A DNA stretch of 64,000 bases from Microbacterium salsuginis. Lineage in GTDB: Bacteria; Actinomycetota; Actinomycetes; Actinomycetales; Microbacteriaceae. The stretch's first letter is position 1; each line of letters opens with the position of its first letter. Position numbers and translations under genes: made by a program. Shown piece by piece: positions 52,581-60,188 of the stretch. The DNA is taken from contig NZ_JABACI010000004.1 of assembly GCF_012524205.1 (NCBI RefSeq), positions 186,001-250,000 of the forward strand, given 5' to 3'. Below the pieces are notes generated by a model that ran no database searches, was not told where the DNA came from, and saw only the letters and a list, made by a program, of their open reading frames with translations.

Positions 52581-52617
52581 CCCGCGATCATCTCATCCGG
52601 CGCTCCCGCGGCATCGA

Positions 52618-53502
52618 TCACGCGACCGGCTCAGCCGCCTCGCGCGCCGCACGCGAGGACGATCGAACCGCGCCAATGCTCGCGGTGATCACCAGTGCGA
52701 TGCCGGCGACCTCGAGCCACGTCATATGCTGACCCAGGAATACGAAGCCGGCAAGAGCAGCCGTCGCGGGCGCCAGGCTCATCAGGATCGCGAATGCCGC
52801 GGCGGGGAGCCGCCGCAAGGCCACCAGCTCGAACGCGTACGGGATCGTCGACGAGAGCAGGGCCACCGCCGCACCGAGCGCCACCAGTTCGATCCGCAGC
52901 AGGGCGGCTCCGGCATCCGCGATCCCGAAGGGCAACGCGATCACGGCGCCGATCGCCATCGCGAGCGCGAGCCCGTCGAGCTTGGGGAAGGCTCGGCCGA
53001 CCCGCGCCGACGACAGGATGTAGAACGCCCAGCTCGCGGCGGCGCCGAGCGCGAAGAGCACGCCGAGCGGGTCGAGGCGATCCCAGCCTCCGCCGCCCAG
53101 CGCGACGACGCCCGCCAGCGCGAGCGGGGCCCACAGCCACGCCGAGGCACGGCGGCTGGCCACGATCGACAGCACGAGCGGTCCGAGCACCTCGATCGTG
53201 ACGGTGACGCCGAGCGCGAGCCGCTCGAGCGCGAGGTAGAACAGCCCGTTCATGACGGCGAGCACGAGGCCGAACAGCACCACCCCCGACCAGTCCGCGC
53301 GGGAATGCCCGCGGAGCGCCGGGCGGGCGATGAGCAGCAGCACGATCGCCGAGAACACCAGGCGCAGCATCACCATGCCCAGCGGCCCCACCTCGGGGAA
53401 CAGCAGCACGGCGAGCGAGGCGCCGACCTCCTGACAGGCCAGCCCGACGACGACCAGCATGATCGCCGGAGTCGTGCCGGCTCGACCCATCAGCCGCGTC
53501 AC
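52618..53502 (-). CDS. EamA/RhtA-type drug-metabolite exporter
   Basis: 294 residues with ten membrane segments of the DMT superfamily (two EamA halves): AIMLVVVGLACQEVGASLAVLLF at the start, GLFYLALERLALGVTVTIEVLGPLVLSIVASRR, and a second half ending AGFVFLGQHMTWLEVAGIALVITASIGAV. The first half resembles RhtA-type threonine/homoserine exporters. Start GTG 53502 overlaps the stop of the upstream lipoprotein gene (GTGA); ATG 53490 is a second choice. Confidence 0.9.
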   Translation of the reverse strand: MTRLMGRAGTTPAIMLVVVGLACQEVGASLAVLLFPEVGPLGMVMLRLVFSAIVLLLIARPALRGHSRADWSGVVLFGLVLAVMNGLFYLALERLALGVTVTIEVLGPLVLSIVASRRASAWLWAPLALAGVVALGGGGWDRLDPLGVLFALGAAASWAFYILSSARVGRAFPKLDGLALAMAIGAVIALPFGIADAGAALLRIELVALGAAVALLSSTIPYAFELVALRRLPAAAFAILMSLAPATAALAGFVFLGQHMTWLEVAGIALVITASIGAVRSSSRAAREAAEPVA

Positions 53503-54767
53503 TGAGGTGCGGGCGGCGTGCACACCGCCGCGCCGGCGATGGCGTCGCGATACTGCTCCTGCGTCCACGGCAGGCCGGCCTCGGGCATCTCCTGGCCCTC
53601 GGCGGCGGGCGCCTTCGACGCGATCGCCGCCAGCTGCCACGCGAGGTACCCGCCGACCGCGCCGTCCGCCGCCGAGTTGTTCAGCACCACGGCGACCGTC
53701 AGCCCGCTGTCGGGGTCGGAGAAGGCGGCGGTGATGTACCCGGGGACCTTGCCGAACTGCCCGACGAGCGGCCCCGCCTGCATCGCCCCGCCCGCCGCGG
53801 TGTACCACGACGGCGCGTCGGGTGACGGGGGGAGCGCGTCGGCGAACCGGTCCTCGTCGGTCACGATCGCGCCCGCGGCGAGCGCCTGCACGTAGCGGCC
53901 GAGGTCGTCGATGTCGGTGACCACGCCGGCGTCGGTGAAGCCGATCGTCGAGGATGCCCCGGTGAGATCCAGCGGCGCCGCACAGTCCAGCACACCCTCG
54001 GCGCCCGGCATCGCCTGCGAGCCGTCCATGGCCATGCCGGCGTCGAGCGGCCCGAGGTGAGTCGCCTCGAGGTCGAGCGGATCGGCGACGTAGGCCTGGA
54101 TGAGGTCGGCCGCCGACCGTCCGGTCGCGCGCTCGAGCGCGAGCCCGAGCAGGAAGTAGCCGGCGTCCGAATCGCGATACGCCACGCCCGGAGCCGCTTC
54201 GCGCGGCTGGCCCAGGCCGAAGCTCGCCAGGTAGCGCGGGTCCCACGTGCGGGTGGGGTTGGTGAGCCACGTGGAGTACAGCTGACCGGTGAACGAGCCG
54301 ATGCCCGAGGTGCCGTCGCACAGCTCGGCCAGGCTCACCTCCGAGAGGTCCGGCACGCCGGCGACGTAGTCAGAGACGCTGTCGCCGAGCTTCACCGTGC
54401 CTTCGGCCGCCACCTTGTAGAGCACGTCGCACGTCATCGCGCGCGTGACCTTGCCGGCACGGAACTGCAGCTCGGCGGTGACGTCGCCGCCGCCGTCGGG
54501 GCGCTCGGTCCCGAGCCCTGCCACCCAGCTGCCGCTCCACGGTGCCCACACGCCCACGATCGCGCCGGACGAGCCGGTGACGCCCATGGCGTGGGTGACG
54601 GCATCCTGAAGCTGCTGGATCGTGTCGTCGGGCAGCGGCGCCTCAGCCTGCGGGGGGATGTCGACGTCCACCTGCTGGCCGAGCGAGCATCCCGCGAGCA
54701 CGAGGAGGCACGCGACCACGCCGGAGACCGCCGCGACGGCGCGGTGTCTTCTGGAGCGGGTCCGCAT
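53499..54767 (-). CDS. Beta-lactamase-fold lipoprotein without catalytic serine
   Basis: 422 residues; lipobox LAGC (Cys27). The overall layout is class C beta-lactamase/PBP4*-like (YFLLGLALERATGRSAADLIQAYVADPLDLEATHLG, VPGYITAAFSDPDSGLTVAVVLNNS). The normal SxxK active site at FRAG-SxxK reads FRAG-Lys106-Val-Thr-Arg109, replacing both Ser and Lys; the YxN box is Tyr196-Arg-Asp198. The DNA reads clearly (GCCGGCAAGGTCACGCGC). It is thus likely a non-catalytic binding protein rather than a hydrolase. ATG 54767 was chosen for the GGGGGG stretch upstream. Confidence 0.87.
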   Translation of the reverse strand: MRTRSRRHRAVAAVSGVVACLLVLAGCSLGQQVDVDIPPQAEAPLPDDTIQQLQDAVTHAMGVTGSSGAIVGVWAPWSGSWVAGLGTERPDGGGDVTAELQFRAGKVTRAMTCDVLYKVAAEGTVKLGDSVSDYVAGVPDLSEVSLAELCDGTSGIGSFTGQLYSTWLTNPTRTWDPRYLASFGLGQPREAAPGVAYRDSDAGYFLLGLALERATGRSAADLIQAYVADPLDLEATHLGPLDAGMAMDGSQAMPGAEGVLDCAAPLDLTGASSTIGFTDAGVVTDIDDLGRYVQALAAGAIVTDEDRFADALPPSPDAPSWYTAAGGAMQAGPLVGQFGKVPGYITAAFSDPDSGLTVAVVLNNSAADGAVGGYLAWQLAAIASKAPAAEGQEMPEAGLPWTQEQYRDAIAGAAVCTPPAPQ

Positions 54768-54847
54768 GATCACCCCCCGATGCTCGTGCAATGAATTCAA
54801 ACACACCGCGGTGGTCTCTGCCGTCCGGCGATCCGTAGGGTGTAGGG

Positions 54848-55174
54848 ATGCCGCACCTCTTCGACGACGCCGTGCTCGCGGCGGTCCTCGGCCACATGAA
54901 CGGCGATCACGCCGACGACAACCTGCTGATCGCCCGCGCGTTCGCCGATGCCGATGCGGTGAACGGCGACGGAATCGCCTCGGCATCGATGACGGGCTTC
55001 GACGGCGCCGCCGGACGGTGGGTCGCGACGCTCGCCGACGGCTCGACCGTCACGGTCGAGGTTGCGTGGCCTGGCGGCCCGATCACCGAGCGTCCGGAAG
55101 TGCGACGCGAGATCGTCGCCCTGTACGACGAGGCATGCCGGCGTCTGGGCGTCGAGCCGCGTCCGCACGCGTGA
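54848..55174 (+). CDS. DUF2470 protein
   Basis: 108 residues: HMNGDHADDNLLIARAFADADAVNGDGIASASMTGFDGAAGRWVATLADGSTVTVEVAWPGGPITERPEVRREIVALYDEAC. This is the DUF2470 domain that occurs at the C-terminus of HugZ-like heme-utilisation proteins and, as here, as a free protein. It lies 54 bp upstream of heme oxygenase and reads in the same direction, suggesting a role with heme or iron. ATG 54848 has only a weak GTAGGG ribosome site. The DtxR-type box lies after it, so the two genes may be regulated separately. Confidence 0.85.
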   Translation: MPHLFDDAVLAAVLGHMNGDHADDNLLIARAFADADAVNGDGIASASMTGFDGAAGRWVATLADGSTVTVEVAWPGGPITERPEVRREIVALYDEACRRLGVEPRPHA

Positions 55175-55189
55175 CGCCCGCGCGAATTC

Positions 55190-55211
55190 AAGGTTAGGTC
55201 CACCTAACCTT
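55190..55211 (+). promoter_or_regulatory. DtxR/IdeR-type iron box of the heme oxygenase gene
   Basis: Perfect inverted repeat AAGGTTAGGT - CC - ACCTAACCTT, matching the TTAGG...CCTAA iron-box pattern of actinobacterial DtxR/IdeR. A -10-like TACACT (55217-55222) follows at once, so a bound repressor would block the promoter. Iron starvation should switch the gene on. Confidence 0.88.
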
Positions 55212-55228
55212 TTCGCTACACTGGGCCC

Positions 55229-55882
55229 ATGAGCGACCCGATCCCCTTCTCCGCAGCGCTGCGTGAGCGCTCGAGCCGGGCCCACTCGTCGAGCGAGCAC
55301 GCCGGCTTCATGGCGGACCTCATGAAGGGCGAGGGGACCCGCGAGGACTACGTCAACCTCGTGGTGCAGCACTGGTTCATCTACGAGGCGCTCGAGCGCA
55401 CGGCCGGGCAGATGCGCAACGATCCGGTCGCGCGGGTCTTCATCAGCGACAAGCTCACCCGGCTCCCCGCGCTCGAGGCCGACCTGGACTTCCTCATCGG
55501 TCCCGACTGGCGCGAGCGGATCGAGCCGCTGCCGACCACTCGTCGCTATGTCGAGCGCATCGATCAGGTGGGCGCGACGTGGCCCGGGGGCTTCGTCGCG
55601 CACCACTACACGCGGTACCTCGGCGACCTGTCGGGCGGACAGTTCATCGGCCGCCTCATGTCGCGGCGATTCGGCTTCGAGACCAATGGGATCGGGTTCT
55701 ACCTCTTCCAGGACATCGCCGACCCCAAGGCCTTCAAGGACGTCTACCGCGAGCAGCTCGATGCGGCCCCGTGGGACGCCGCGGAGCAGGAGCGCGTGAT
55801 CGACGAGGTGCTGCTGGCGTACCGGTTCAACACCGAGCTCTTCGACGACCTCGCCGCCGCGAAGGCCGCCCAGGTCGCCTGA
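55229..55882 (+). CDS. hmuO: Heme oxygenase (biliverdin-producing)
   Basis: 217 residues, the size of HmuO-type enzymes. Proximal heme ligand His19 in SSRAHSSSEHAGFMADLMKG and the distal-helix motif GDLSGGQFIGRL are intact. It opens the heme ring with three O2 and electrons to free iron, biliverdin and CO. The gene is behind a perfect iron box. The promoter -10 is only about 7 bp from ATG 55229, and no ribosome site is visible, so the mRNA is probably leaderless. No heme importer is in the window. Confidence 0.95.
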   Translation: MSDPIPFSAALRERSSRAHSSSEHAGFMADLMKGEGTREDYVNLVVQHWFIYEALERTAGQMRNDPVARVFISDKLTRLPALEADLDFLIGPDWRERIEPLPTTRRYVERIDQVGATWPGGFVAHHYTRYLGDLSGGQFIGRLMSRRFGFETNGIGFYLFQDIADPKAFKDVYREQLDAAPWDAAEQERVIDEVLLAYRFNTELFDDLAAAKAAQVA

Positions 55883-55949
55883 CCGCACGGTGGCGCCGTC
55901 CCGAGGCCCGGGATGCGTCACCGTCACCGTCGTCCTCCCCAGCTCGATC

Positions 55950-56038
55950 GGTGCGAAAACACCAGCCCGTCGCTCGACACGCCGGCCGCTCGACGAGCCC
56001 CACGGCGTGTCGCCGTCACCGACTGGTGTTTTCGCACC
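55950..56038. repeat. Three-level nested inverted repeat between convergent genes
   Basis: Outer perfect 16-bp arms GGTGCGAAAACACCAG (55950-55965) and CTGGTGTTTTCGCACC (56023-56038); inner perfect 10-bp arms CGACACGCCG (55975-55984) and CGGCGTGTCG (56003-56012); centre GCTCG-A-CGAGC. It spans 89 bp of the 199-bp gap between heme oxygenase and the helicase. It could be a bidirectional terminator, a REP/MITE-like element or a structured RNA. Confidence 0.85.
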
Positions 56039-56081
56039 ATGTGCGGGGGGACGGAGAGGGCATGGGGATGCCTGAAGCCGC

Positions 56082-57479
56082 TCAGCCCTTCGGGAGGACC
56101 GGAGTGGATGCCTGCGCCCGCACTCCCGCCATGAACCGCTGCACGTCGGGGTCGACCTGGATGTCGCGCGGCCGCAGCGGCCGCGACAGGTAGAGGCCGT
56201 CGAGCGAGGTGAGCCGCGAGAGCGCGACGTACGTCTGCCCGGGCGCGAAGGCGCCCGAGCCGAGGTCGATGATCGCGCGGTCGTAGGTCTTGCCCTGCGA
56301 CTTGTGGATCGTGACCGCCCACGCCAGGCGCAGCGGGAACTGCGTGAACTCGGCCACGATGTCGCGCGTCAGCTGCTTGGAGCCGGGGTTGTAGGAGTAG
56401 CGGTACTTCTCCCACACGGCCGGCTCGACGTCGAATTCTTCGCCCTCGACGTCGACCCGCACGCTCTCGCCCGCGATCCGCGTGACCGTGCCGATCGTCC
56501 CGTTCACCCACCGCGGCGGCTCGCCGAAGGAGCCGGTGTCGTTGCGCAGGAACATCACCTGTGCGCCGACCTTCAGCTTCAGCTCGATGTCGGCCGGATA
56601 GGCGGCATCCCCGCGTCCGAAATCGCCGTTGACCTCGGCCATCGCGGTCTGCTCACGCCCCACGAGCTCGTTCAGGTGACGCCGGTTGATGTTGTTGACG
56701 ATGTCGTTGCGGGTCGCGAGCGTGATGATCGGATGCTCGCCGTCGGCGGGATCGGGCGGAGTGCGGGCGCCCGTGTCGTTGAGCACCTGCGCGATGTCGG
56801 CGGTGACCCGCCCGTACCGGACGGCGTTCAGCATCGATTTGAAGGCGGGATCGGACTGCCGGTGGATGTCGACGAGCTCGCGGATATGCAGGTCGGCGCC
56901 GTACGAACCGACATCGAGGATGCCGTCGGTCGCGGTCTCGCCCACCCACACCTTCGCGTCGAAGAACCAGAACGAGCGGTAGTGGTCGCGCACATAGCGC
57001 AGCTCGTCGCCGCGGGGCGGCACCGGGGCGAGCTGGTACGGATCCCCGAACATCACGATCTGCGTGCCGCCGAACGGCTCGCCGCGGCGTCCGCGCGCGA
57101 GGCGCAGCGATCGGTCGATCGCGTCCATGAGGTCGGCGTTGACCATCGAGATCTCGTCGATCACGAGGGTGTCGATCGCGTTGAGCAGCTTGCGCGTGGC
57201 GTCGTTCTGCGGCTCGTCGTGGGAGCCGATGATGCCCAGCGGCAGTTTGAACAGCGAGTGGATCGTCTGGCCCTCGACGTTCAGCGCCGCGACGCCGGTG
57301 GGCGCGCACACGGCGATCTGCTTCGACGTGTGCCACGCGAGGTGCTGCAGCAGCGTCGACTTGCCGGTGCCCGCGCGCCCGGTGACGAAGACGTGTTCGC
57401 GCGTGTCTTCGATGAGCCGGAACAGCGCCTCCTGTTCGGCCGACAGCGCGACGGCGGCGGACGGAGGGGGCGTGGTCAC
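56082..57479 (-). CDS. PIF1/RecD-like AAA ATPase (superfamily 1 helicase)
   Basis: 465 residues. Walker A TGRAGTGKSTLL near residue 36, APTGVAALNVEGQTIHSLFKLP, Walker B LVIDEISMVNADLMDAID, FGDPYQLAPVPP and the C-terminal motif AVTIHKSQGKTYDRAIIDLGSGAFAPGQTYVALSRLTSLDGLYLSRPL. These are the SF1B (PIF1-type) signatures. It should unwind DNA with 5'-3' polarity, perhaps in replication or repair. Start GTG 57479 was kept as the first start; the first 12 residues are variable. Confidence 0.93.
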   Translation of the reverse strand: MTTPPPSAAVALSAEQEALFRLIEDTREHVFVTGRAGTGKSTLLQHLAWHTSKQIAVCAPTGVAALNVEGQTIHSLFKLPLGIIGSHDEPQNDATRKLLNAIDTLVIDEISMVNADLMDAIDRSLRLARGRRGEPFGGTQIVMFGDPYQLAPVPPRGDELRYVRDHYRSFWFFDAKVWVGETATDGILDVGSYGADLHIRELVDIHRQSDPAFKSMLNAVRYGRVTADIAQVLNDTGARTPPDPADGEHPIITLATRNDIVNNINRRHLNELVGREQTAMAEVNGDFGRGDAAYPADIELKLKVGAQVMFLRNDTGSFGEPPRWVNGTIGTVTRIAGESVRVDVEGEEFDVEPAVWEKYRYSYNPGSKQLTRDIVAEFTQFPLRLAWAVTIHKSQGKTYDRAIIDLGSGAFAPGQTYVALSRLTSLDGLYLSRPLRPRDIQVDPDVQRFMAGVRAQASTPVLPKG

Positions 57480-57488
57480 CGATTCATG

Positions 57489-58004
57489 CTAACGACCGGA
57501 TGCCGGGCTGCGGCGCCCCTCGCCGCCATCGGTGGACGGGATCCGGCTCTCCACAGGCGCCACGAGCCACGGCTCCGCGCCCGGGGGCGGCTCGGCATCC
57601 CGCCACCGCCCCGTGCCCGCGACGACCTCCGCCATGATCGAGCGGAATCGAGGACACGTCGTGATGTCGTGGGCGGTGCAGCGCAATGCGTGCTCGGTCA
57701 TGCGGCGGGACCGTTCCATGTCGGCCATGCGCTGCTCGAGGTCGGCGATGTGCTCCTCGAGCACCCGGTGGCGTTCCGGCGCCTTCTCGTCCAGCAGCAC
57801 GCCGATCTGCTCGAGGCTCATGCCGGCGCGCTTGCTGCGGACGATCACGGCGATGCGCACGAGGTCGTCGTCGCCGTATCGCCGACGGTCGCCGCCGTCC
57901 CGGACGGGACGCAGCAGGCCGACGTCCTCCCAGTGGCGCAGCACGTGGGTGGGCAGATCGAACCGCGCCGCGGCATCCCCGATCGAGAGCTGACTTGACT
58001 TCAT
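57489..58004 (-). CDS. MerR-family redox/stress regulator
   Basis: 171 residues. MerR HTH at the start: LSIGDAAARFDLPTHVLRHWEDVGLLRPVRDGGDRRRYGDDDLVRIAVI, then a dimerisation helix (LEEHIADLEQRMADMERSRRMTEHALRC). Two cysteines (RCTAHDITTCPRF) lie where SoxR-like or metal-responsive members keep their sensing residues, though not in a full SoxR CX2CXCX5C set. It is divergent to the flavoprotein at 58066 and its start codon lies inside a perfect palindrome typical of MerR targets. Confidence 0.9.
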   Translation of the reverse strand: MKSSQLSIGDAAARFDLPTHVLRHWEDVGLLRPVRDGGDRRRYGDDDLVRIAVIVRSKRAGMSLEQIGVLLDEKAPERHRVLEEHIADLEQRMADMERSRRMTEHALRCTAHDITTCPRFRSIMAEVVAGTGRWRDAEPPPGAEPWLVAPVESRIPSTDGGEGRRSPASGR

Positions 58005-58025
58005 GTCGACATGAAGTCACACGAT
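57995..58025 (+). promoter_or_regulatory. MerR-type promoter with palindromic operator
   Basis: A perfect 22-bp palindrome (57997-58018, arms GACTTCATGTC / GACATGAAGTC) lies across a -35 TTGACT (57995) and 19 bp before a -10-like CACGAT (58020). A 19-bp spacer with a palindrome inside is the classic layout of MerR-activated promoters. It serves the flavoprotein gene; the regulator ATG falls inside. Confidence 0.78.
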
Positions 58026-58065
58026 CGTCTCGGACGCAAGTCCAACCGAACGAGAGGGGACACCC

Positions 58066-58899
58066 ATGTACGACGCGATCGTGATCGGCGGCGGCCCGGC
58101 CGGGCTTCAAGCGGCACTGACTCTGGGGCGCATGCACCGACGTGTGCTGCTGCTCGATTCGGGCGAGTACCGCAATGCGACGGTCGAGCACGCCCACAAC
58201 CTGCTGACCAACGACGGCCGCGATCCGGCCGAGCTGCGGGCTCTGGCGCGCGCGGAACTCAGGGAGTACACCACCGTGGAGGTACGTCAGGATGCCGTCG
58301 AATCGGTGTCGGGCACCGCGGGCGACTTCTCTGTCACCACGGCGCACGGCACCGAGCGCGCCAGACGGCTGATCCTGGCGACGGGCGTCCGCGACGAGCT
58401 GCCGCCGGTCCCCGGCCTCGCCGAGCAGTGGGGACGGCGGGTGGCGCAATGCCCGTTCTGCCACGGGCATGAGTTCGCCGGCGAGGTCATCGGGGTCGCC
58501 GTCGCGGGGGAGCACGCGGAGATGATCGAACGGATGCTGCGCCCCGTCGGATCTGCGGTGGTCCTCGTCCCGCCCGCCGAGCTCGCGGCGGTGCACACGG
58601 TGGACGACGGGCTGGAGCTCGAGCGCACCGACGGCACGCGTGAGCACGTGGCGGGTCTGTTCATCTCGCCGACCCCGCACCAGCGCGCACCGTTCGCCGC
58701 CCAGCTGGGCTGCGGCATCCTGCCCAGCGGCGGCGTCGAGATCGACGGGTTCGGCCGCACGACGGTGCCGGGCGTGTACGCGGCGGGCGACATGGCGCAC
58801 ACCTCCGCGATGCCGGGACCGCTGGTCTCGCTCGCCGCCGCGATCGCCGCAGGGCAGGTCGCCGCGGCGGCGGTGGTGCGCGAACTCATCGCGGACTAG
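58066..58899 (+). CDS. Thioredoxin-reductase-like flavoprotein with CPFC site
   Basis: 277 residues, shorter than true thioredoxin reductases (about 310). FAD motif AIVIGGGPAGLQAALTLGRM, redox pair Cys129-Pro-Phe-Cys132 in AQCPFCHGHE, and the terminal TTVPGVYAAGDMA. NAD(P) site reduced (GVAVAGEHAEM). It probably reduces a disulfide or a small electrophile under control of the MerR regulator next door. A second such enzyme ends the sulfate operon at 14978 with CAAC. ATG 58066 has GAGAGGGG. Confidence 0.88.
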   Translation: MYDAIVIGGGPAGLQAALTLGRMHRRVLLLDSGEYRNATVEHAHNLLTNDGRDPAELRALARAELREYTTVEVRQDAVESVSGTAGDFSVTTAHGTERARRLILATGVRDELPPVPGLAEQWGRRVAQCPFCHGHEFAGEVIGVAVAGEHAEMIERMLRPVGSAVVLVPPAELAAVHTVDDGLELERTDGTREHVAGLFISPTPHQRAPFAAQLGCGILPSGGVEIDGFGRTTVPGVYAAGDMAHTSAMPGPLVSLAAAIAAGQVAAAAVVRELIAD

Positions 58900-58981
58900 G
58901 CGGGCGGGTTCGAGACGCCGGCTGCGGGCGAAGATTACGGCCGCACAGGACCTTCGCGGAACGGGTTCCTAGACTGGTCGC

Positions 58982-60142
58982 GTGGAGCCAGGGGCGGTGG
59001 AGACGCACGCCGGTCACGCGGGGGCGTCGCCGGGCGCCGCAGCGACCCCGCCCGCAGCCGGGTCGCCTCCGGCCCCTCGCGTCATCCAGCCGCCGCGCAA
59101 GCCCCGCCGGCGCACGCGCCTGGCCGTGGACCTCACCCTTCTGGGCGTCGTGGGGCTGCTTCTCGTGGCGGCCGTTCCGGCGACGTGGGGTGCCCTCGAG
59201 CGGCAGTTCTACAGTCCGACCGCGTTCGTGGAGCGGTATGTCGGCATGCTCGCCGACGGCGACGCCGCCGACGCCCTCGCGGTGCCCGGCGTGGCGGTCA
59301 GCTCCGCCGAACTCGAGGCGGCGGGCCTTCCGGCCACGGCGAACGAGGCGCTGCTGCGTGAGGCCGCGCTGGCACCGTTGCGCGACATCCGCGTCGTGGG
59401 CGAAGAGGTGGACGGCGACATCACTCGTGTCACGGTCGAGTACCACGCGCGCGGCTACCCCGGCAGCACCACGTTCGAGGTCGAGCGAGACGGCGCGATA
59501 GGGCTCGCACCGACATGGCGCTTCGCGACCAGTCCGCTCGCCGTCATGAACCTGCAGGTCGCCGGATCCATGCAGTTCGATGTCAACGGCTTCACGATCG
59601 ACAAGCGCCAGGTCTCACCCGACGGCGCGGATGCCGACCCCATGGCGCCGGTGCCGCTGCTGGTGTTCTCGCCCGGGCTGTACTCCGTGTCGGTCGACAC
59701 GGCGATCTCGAGCACCCCCGGCGTGGCCGTGCTGTCCGACATCCCGTTCGACGCGATCCCGGTGCAGGTGCAGGCGCAGGCCACGGACGAGTTCGTGGCG
59801 GTGGTGCAGGAGGAGGTCGAGAAGTTCCTCACCGCGTGCACGACGCAGGAGGTGCTGCAGCCGACGGCCTGCCCGTTCGGGTACTTCGTGCAGGACCGCA
59901 TCGACTCGCTGCCGAAGTGGTCGATCACTCAGCAGCCGACCGTCGAGGTGAGACCCGACGGCGCCGGGTGGAGCATCCAGCCCGCCGAAGCGGTCGCGCA
60001 CATCGACGTCGAGATCCGGTCGCTGTTCGACGGCAAGGTGCGCCCCGTGAGCGAGGATGTGCCGTTCATCGTCAAGGGGTCGATCACGGTCCAGCCCGAC
60101 GGTCGGGTCTCGATCGTCGTCACCGGCCCCGACACGCGCTAG
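58982..60142 (+). CDS. Single-span membrane protein with large outer domain
   Basis: 386 residues. Proline-rich cytoplasmic start (PPAAGSPPAPRVIQPPRKPRRRTR), one membrane helix (LTLLGVVGLLLVAAVPATWGAL), then about 310 residues outside with repeated beta patterns (FVERYVGMLADGDAADALAV; VEYHARGYPGSTTFEVER; YSVSVDTAISSTPGVAVLSD) and a Cys pair (CTTQEVLQPTAC). Function unknown; it looks like an envelope protein. A -10-like TAGACT ends 6 bp before GTG 58982 and no ribosome site is visible, so the mRNA is probably leaderless. Confidence 0.72.
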   Translation: MEPGAVETHAGHAGASPGAAATPPAAGSPPAPRVIQPPRKPRRRTRLAVDLTLLGVVGLLLVAAVPATWGALERQFYSPTAFVERYVGMLADGDAADALAVPGVAVSSAELEAAGLPATANEALLREAALAPLRDIRVVGEEVDGDITRVTVEYHARGYPGSTTFEVERDGAIGLAPTWRFATSPLAVMNLQVAGSMQFDVNGFTIDKRQVSPDGADADPMAPVPLLVFSPGLYSVSVDTAISSTPGVAVLSDIPFDAIPVQVQAQATDEFVAVVQEEVEKFLTACTTQEVLQPTACPFGYFVQDRIDSLPKWSITQQPTVEVRPDGAGWSIQPAEAVAHIDVEIRSLFDGKVRPVSEDVPFIVKGSITVQPDGRVSIVVTGPDTR

Positions 60143-60188
60143 GCGCGACACGCGCTAGGCGGCACACCCGCTGCGCGGCCGCGAGCGT

